A stretch of 5,247 nucleotides of DNA from positions 1-5,247 of the forward strand of contig DXUR01000243.1 in the NCBI GenBank assembly GCA_019417795.1, read 5' to 3'. The notes beneath the pieces are model-generated. The model worked only from the letters and a program-made list of their open reading frames with translations. It had not been told where the DNA came from and ran no database searches. The stretch is from Clostridiales bacterium (GTDB lineage Bacteria > Bacillota_A > Clostridia > Oscillospirales > Oscillospiraceae). Shown here in pieces: positions 3,145-5,247 of the stretch. A program made the translations under genes and the position numbers. Every line of letters starts with the position of its first letter. Positions within the stretch are counted from its first letter, which is position 1.

Positions 3145-5247
3145 TCAGAGGCCCAGCAGGGAGAGAAGGCTGAATTCCTCGGTCAGGCCAAGGTCGCTGA
3201 CGCTTGCGTTGTAGTGGATGGTCGCTTTGGTCAGCGCTTCGTTTCCGGTGGATTCGACCTTCATGTTGGCCCAATCGGCTTCACTGCCGCTGTAGTAGAT
3301 GTCGGTCAGTGCGCAGTTCTCAAAGGCTCCCACGTCGATTTTCTCCATCGATGCCGGAATATAGACGGCCCGCAGATTCGAAGCATAGAACGCTCTGTGC
3401 GGGATGGTCTTCATTCCCTTGGAGAGTGCGATTTTTCTTACATAGGAAAACTCAAAAGCTTCTTCTGCTATCGTCGTCACCGTATCCGGCAGTTTCATTT
3501 CCTCTACCCCGCACCCGCTGAATGCATCTGTTCCGATGGTCTTGAGTCTGGCGGGCAGTTTGAGTTTATTCAATGCACAGCAGCTCTCAAACATATGCGC
3601 CGGGATCTCCTCGATGTCACCATTCATCTGGACTTCTCTCAGCTTACTGCAATTCGAGAATGCGCCTTTTGGAAATAAGTTATAGTCTGTCCCAAATTTG
3701 CAGCCGCCGTTGAGTATCACCGTTTCCAGATAGGGACAGTCGTAAAATGCCCTCGCTCCAATTTCCGTGACGCTGGAAGGGATCGTAATGGTCGTAAACC
3801 AGTTTCCGCTGAATGCGCTGTCTCCAATAGTCTGTAGGCCCTCCGGCAGTCTTATTGTCCGGAGCGCCCGGCATCCGCTGAATGCATCTGCGCCAATCGT
3901 TTTCAAAGTGCTCGGCAGGGAAACATTCGACAGTGCTGTGCATCCATTAAACGCGCCAGTCTCGATAGTAGTCATGCCTTCCGGCAGGGAGATATTCGTC
4001 AACGACGTACAGCCTGAAAATGCACAAAAACTGAGCGTCCTCAAGCTTTTGGGCAGCGAAACGCTCGACAGCGCGGTACAGTTCTCAAAGCCGGCGGCAT
4101 ACTGCACCCCTTCCGGAATTTTAACGCTCGTCACACCGGTACAGTATGACACCGCACTTTCGATGCCCGTGACCGGGAATCTGCCGCTCACTGTTTCGAC
4201 CGCATCCGGCAGAACGATGCTTCCGGACGGCATGAGCGATTGCCAATCGTAGCCAACCAGCGCCATCGTCCCGACACCATTCGGTTGGAATCTCCATACG
4301 ATTTCGTCTTTTGTTCCATCCCGGACTGCATCATAGTATTCCGGCGTTGCGTTATAGACTATCCTCGCAGTGTTCCAGTCGTTATATCCGTTCCCAATAG
4401 AAACTTTCTGCCATTCCGACGCGCTTCCTTCGTAGTAAACGACACGCTCTGCGTATGCATCCCCGCTTCCGAACGCTTTTTCTCCGATACGCTTCACACT
4501 GTGGGGCAGATAAATGTGGTTTGCTGTCACACCCGAAAACGCACCGTCCCCGACTTCTTCGAGTCCCTGATTCAACTTGATGTAAGTCAGACCAAACGTA
4601 AACTGATTATTCACGATTCGGAACGCATCTTTTCCGATGCTTCTCACGCTTTCCGGGAAGACTACTTCCTGAAGACCGGTGTTTTCGAATGCCGCTTCTC
4701 CAATCGTCTTCAGATTCGCCGGAAGATGTATTTGGGTCAGAGCATAGCAGAGCGCAAACGCCTCATCCGGTATCTCCGTAATGTTGTCGTTAAGATTTAC
4801 TTCTTCCAGATTGTAACAATAGCAGAACGACCTTTTTCCAAGTTTTGCCGGGCCTTTGATGGTTACTTTTTTCAGTTCCGGTATGTAATAAAATGCTTCA
4901 TCCGCGATTTTGGTCACGCTTGCCGGGACGATGATTTCTTCAACAGCTGCGCCGTTGTATGCGCCCGACCTGAAAACATTGCTTCCGATCTCTGTAATGG
5001 TATATTGCCCCAGTTTCTCCGGAAACGTCAAGCTTCCAGACGGCTCATCCGTCCCATTGTAACCAGTGCAGACGAGCTTTGCCGTATTGCTTCCGGTGGG
5101 CCTTATGTTCCATACCCAGCCCGTTCTTTCGTCCGGTATTGCTATCATTTCGCCGGGTTCTGGTTCAGGATCAGGCTCCGGTGTGGGCGCAGGGTCCGGC
5201 GTCGGGTCGGGTGTCGGGGTCGGCTCCACGGTAGACGAGCCACCGCC
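3145..5247 (-). CDS. BspA-like leucine-rich-repeat protein, C-terminal 700 residues (5' end beyond window)
   Basis: The frame is open to the right edge, so the gene is 5'-partial. A GTG at 5229 lies inside a spacer, has no ribosome-binding site and is unlikely to be the start. Numbering from the window edge, residues 1-6 are GGGSST. Residues about 7-33 form a P/T/D/E spacer. Residues about 43-90 are a small domain beginning VWNIRP. Leucine-rich repeats of the BspA/TpLRR type (about 23 residues, core AFSGCTSLTNISLPEG...TI) run to about 265, then a closing YYEGSASEW segment. A second VWRFQPNG domain (about 317-365), a second repeat array (about 367-645) and a closing YYSGSEADW segment follow. 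The end has no LPxTG or membrane anchor. BspA-like proteins are usually cell-surface or secreted binding proteins. Here export is inferred because the N-terminus is missing. Composition is more AT-rich than in the neighbours. The ligand is unknown. Confidence 0.92.
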   Translation of the reverse strand, partial: GGGSSTVEPTPTPDPTPDPAPTPEPDPEPEPGEMIAIPDERTGWVWNIRPTGSNTAKLVCTGYNGTDEPSGSLTFPEKLGQYTITEIGSNVFRSGAYNGAAVEEIIVPASVTKIADEAFYYIPELKKVTIKGPAKLGKRSFCYCYNLEEVNLNDNITEIPDEAFALCYALTQIHLPANLKTIGEAAFENTGLQEVVFPESVRSIGKDAFRIVNNQFTFGLTYIKLNQGLEEVGDGAFSGVTANHIYLPHSVKRIGEKAFGSGDAYAERVVYYEGSASEWQKVSIGNGYNDWNTARIVYNATPEYYDAVRDGTKDEIVWRFQPNGVGTMALVGYDWQSLMPSGSIVLPDAVETVSGRFPVTGIESAVSYCTGVTSVKIPEGVQYAAGFENCTALSSVSLPKSLRTLSFCAFSGCTSLTNISLPEGMTTIETGAFNGCTALSNVSLPSTLKTIGADAFSGCRALRTIRLPEGLQTIGDSAFSGNWFTTITIPSSVTEIGARAFYDCPYLETVILNGGCKFGTDYNLFPKGAFSNCSKLREVQMNGDIEEIPAHMFESCCALNKLKLPARLKTIGTDAFSGCGVEEMKLPDTVTTIAEEAFEFSYVRKIALSKGMKTIPHRAFYASNLRAVYIPASMEKIDVGAFENCALTDIYYSGSEADWANMKVESTGNEALTKATIHYNASVSDLGLTEEFSLLSLLGL
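3310..4149 (-). repeat. Second leucine-rich-repeat array (about 11-12 units)
   Basis: Tandem units of about 23 residues (69 bp) occur within the protein, most regular between about 4060 and 3800, with cores such as GAFNGCTALSNVSLP, DAFSGCRALRTIRLP and SAFSGNWFTTITIP. At DNA level the 16-mer CCGCTGAATGCATCTG (plus strand) occurs identically at 3515-3530 and 3875-3890. These are possible recombination points for gain or loss of repeats. Confidence 0.85.
4480..4998 (-). repeat. First leucine-rich-repeat array (about 7 units)
   Basis: These are degenerate TpLRR-type units with cores such as EAFALCYALTQIHLP, AAFENTGLQEVVFP and GAFSGVTANHIYLP. They are less regular than the second array and closed by the VYYEGSASEW segment. 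The coding DNA has diverged enough that no long exact DNA repeat is evident. Confidence 0.8.
5149..5247 (-). other. Gly/Ser and proline-rich inter-domain spacer of the leucine-rich-repeat protein
   Basis: GGGSST is followed by about 27 residues of alternating proline with T, D, A or E, ending PEPEPGE. Such acidic proline-rich runs are extended linkers between domains of surface proteins. Its position at the window edge implies at least one more domain, or a signal peptide, further upstream. The DNA is a G/T-rich imperfect repeat on the plus strand (5153-5226). Confidence 0.75.

Noticed and set aside
2966..3274. Extension of the AraC-type gene back into the leucine-rich-repeat gene (231 codons)
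   Set aside because: The extra N-terminus overlaps conserved leucine-rich-repeat coding sequence in another frame and is not domain-like. The ATG at 2965 has the best ribosome-binding site.
2648..3678. Plus-strand open frames over the AraC-type gene and the end of the leucine-rich-repeat gene
   Set aside because: These are opposite strands of genes with clear protein motifs, and their translations match nothing I recognise.
3767..4252. Plus-strand open frame of 161 codons with periodic HPLNA.SPIV-type units
   Set aside because: It is the mirror of the leucine-rich-repeat array; its periodicity is inherited from the sense repeats. There is no promoter or convincing ribosome-binding site.
5227..5229. 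GTG as start codon of the leucine-rich-repeat gene
   Set aside because: The frame continues upstream to the window edge as GGGSST, there is no ribosome-binding site, and the GTG is inside a proline-rich spacer. The gene is better treated as 5'-partial.

Overview
The window is GC-rich and all five supported genes lie on the minus strand, so transcription runs from the right-hand end towards position 1. The gene set suggests a Gram-positive gut anaerobe of the Clostridia, probably an Oscillospiraceae/Faecalibacterium-like bacterium. It comprises an SstT-type amino-acid symporter, a YkfB-like dipeptide epimerase, a Clostridia-type GNAT, a short AraC-type regulator and a BspA-like leucine-rich-repeat protein. 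The ribosome-binding sites are strong AGGAGG-type sites. This assignment is inference from gene content, composition and protein style.

Layout in the direction of transcription. (1) 5247-3145: the C-terminal 700 residues of a large BspA-like leucine-rich-repeat protein whose 5' end lies outside the window. A glycine/serine and proline-rich spacer leads into two copies of the same arrangement, a small beta-type domain followed by a leucine-rich-repeat array. (2) 3144-2966: a 179-bp gap with no clear terminator, a weak promoter-like element and a leader stem-loop. (3) 2965-2579: a short AraC-type protein that is essentially only the DNA-binding domain, followed by a 13-bp bidirectional hairpin terminator. 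(4) 2516-735: a self-contained two-gene unit with an extended -10 promoter, a leader hairpin with a UNCG-type loop, a GNAT acetyltransferase, a translationally coupled L-Ala-D/L-Glu-type dipeptide epimerase and a strong terminator. (5) 614-1: a good promoter, a roughly 65-nt leader with two consecutive stem-loops, and the first 171 codons of sstT, which runs off the left edge.

Functionally, the epimerase fits recovery of amino acids from peptidoglycan-derived dipeptides, and SstT imports serine and threonine with sodium. Both fit an amino-acid-using gut bacterium. The acetyltransferase substrate is unknown, but its coupling to the epimerase suggests a shared pathway. The leucine-rich-repeat gene is visibly more AT-rich in places than the other genes and looks like an accessory surface or secreted protein.

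No RNA gene, insertion sequence, CRISPR array or novel defence-type system was recognised. The most unusual signals are regulatory. An 11-bp inverted repeat flanks the sstT promoter and its core recurs upstream of the AraC-type gene. Stem-loops also sit about 6 nt upstream of the ribosome-binding sites of three genes.
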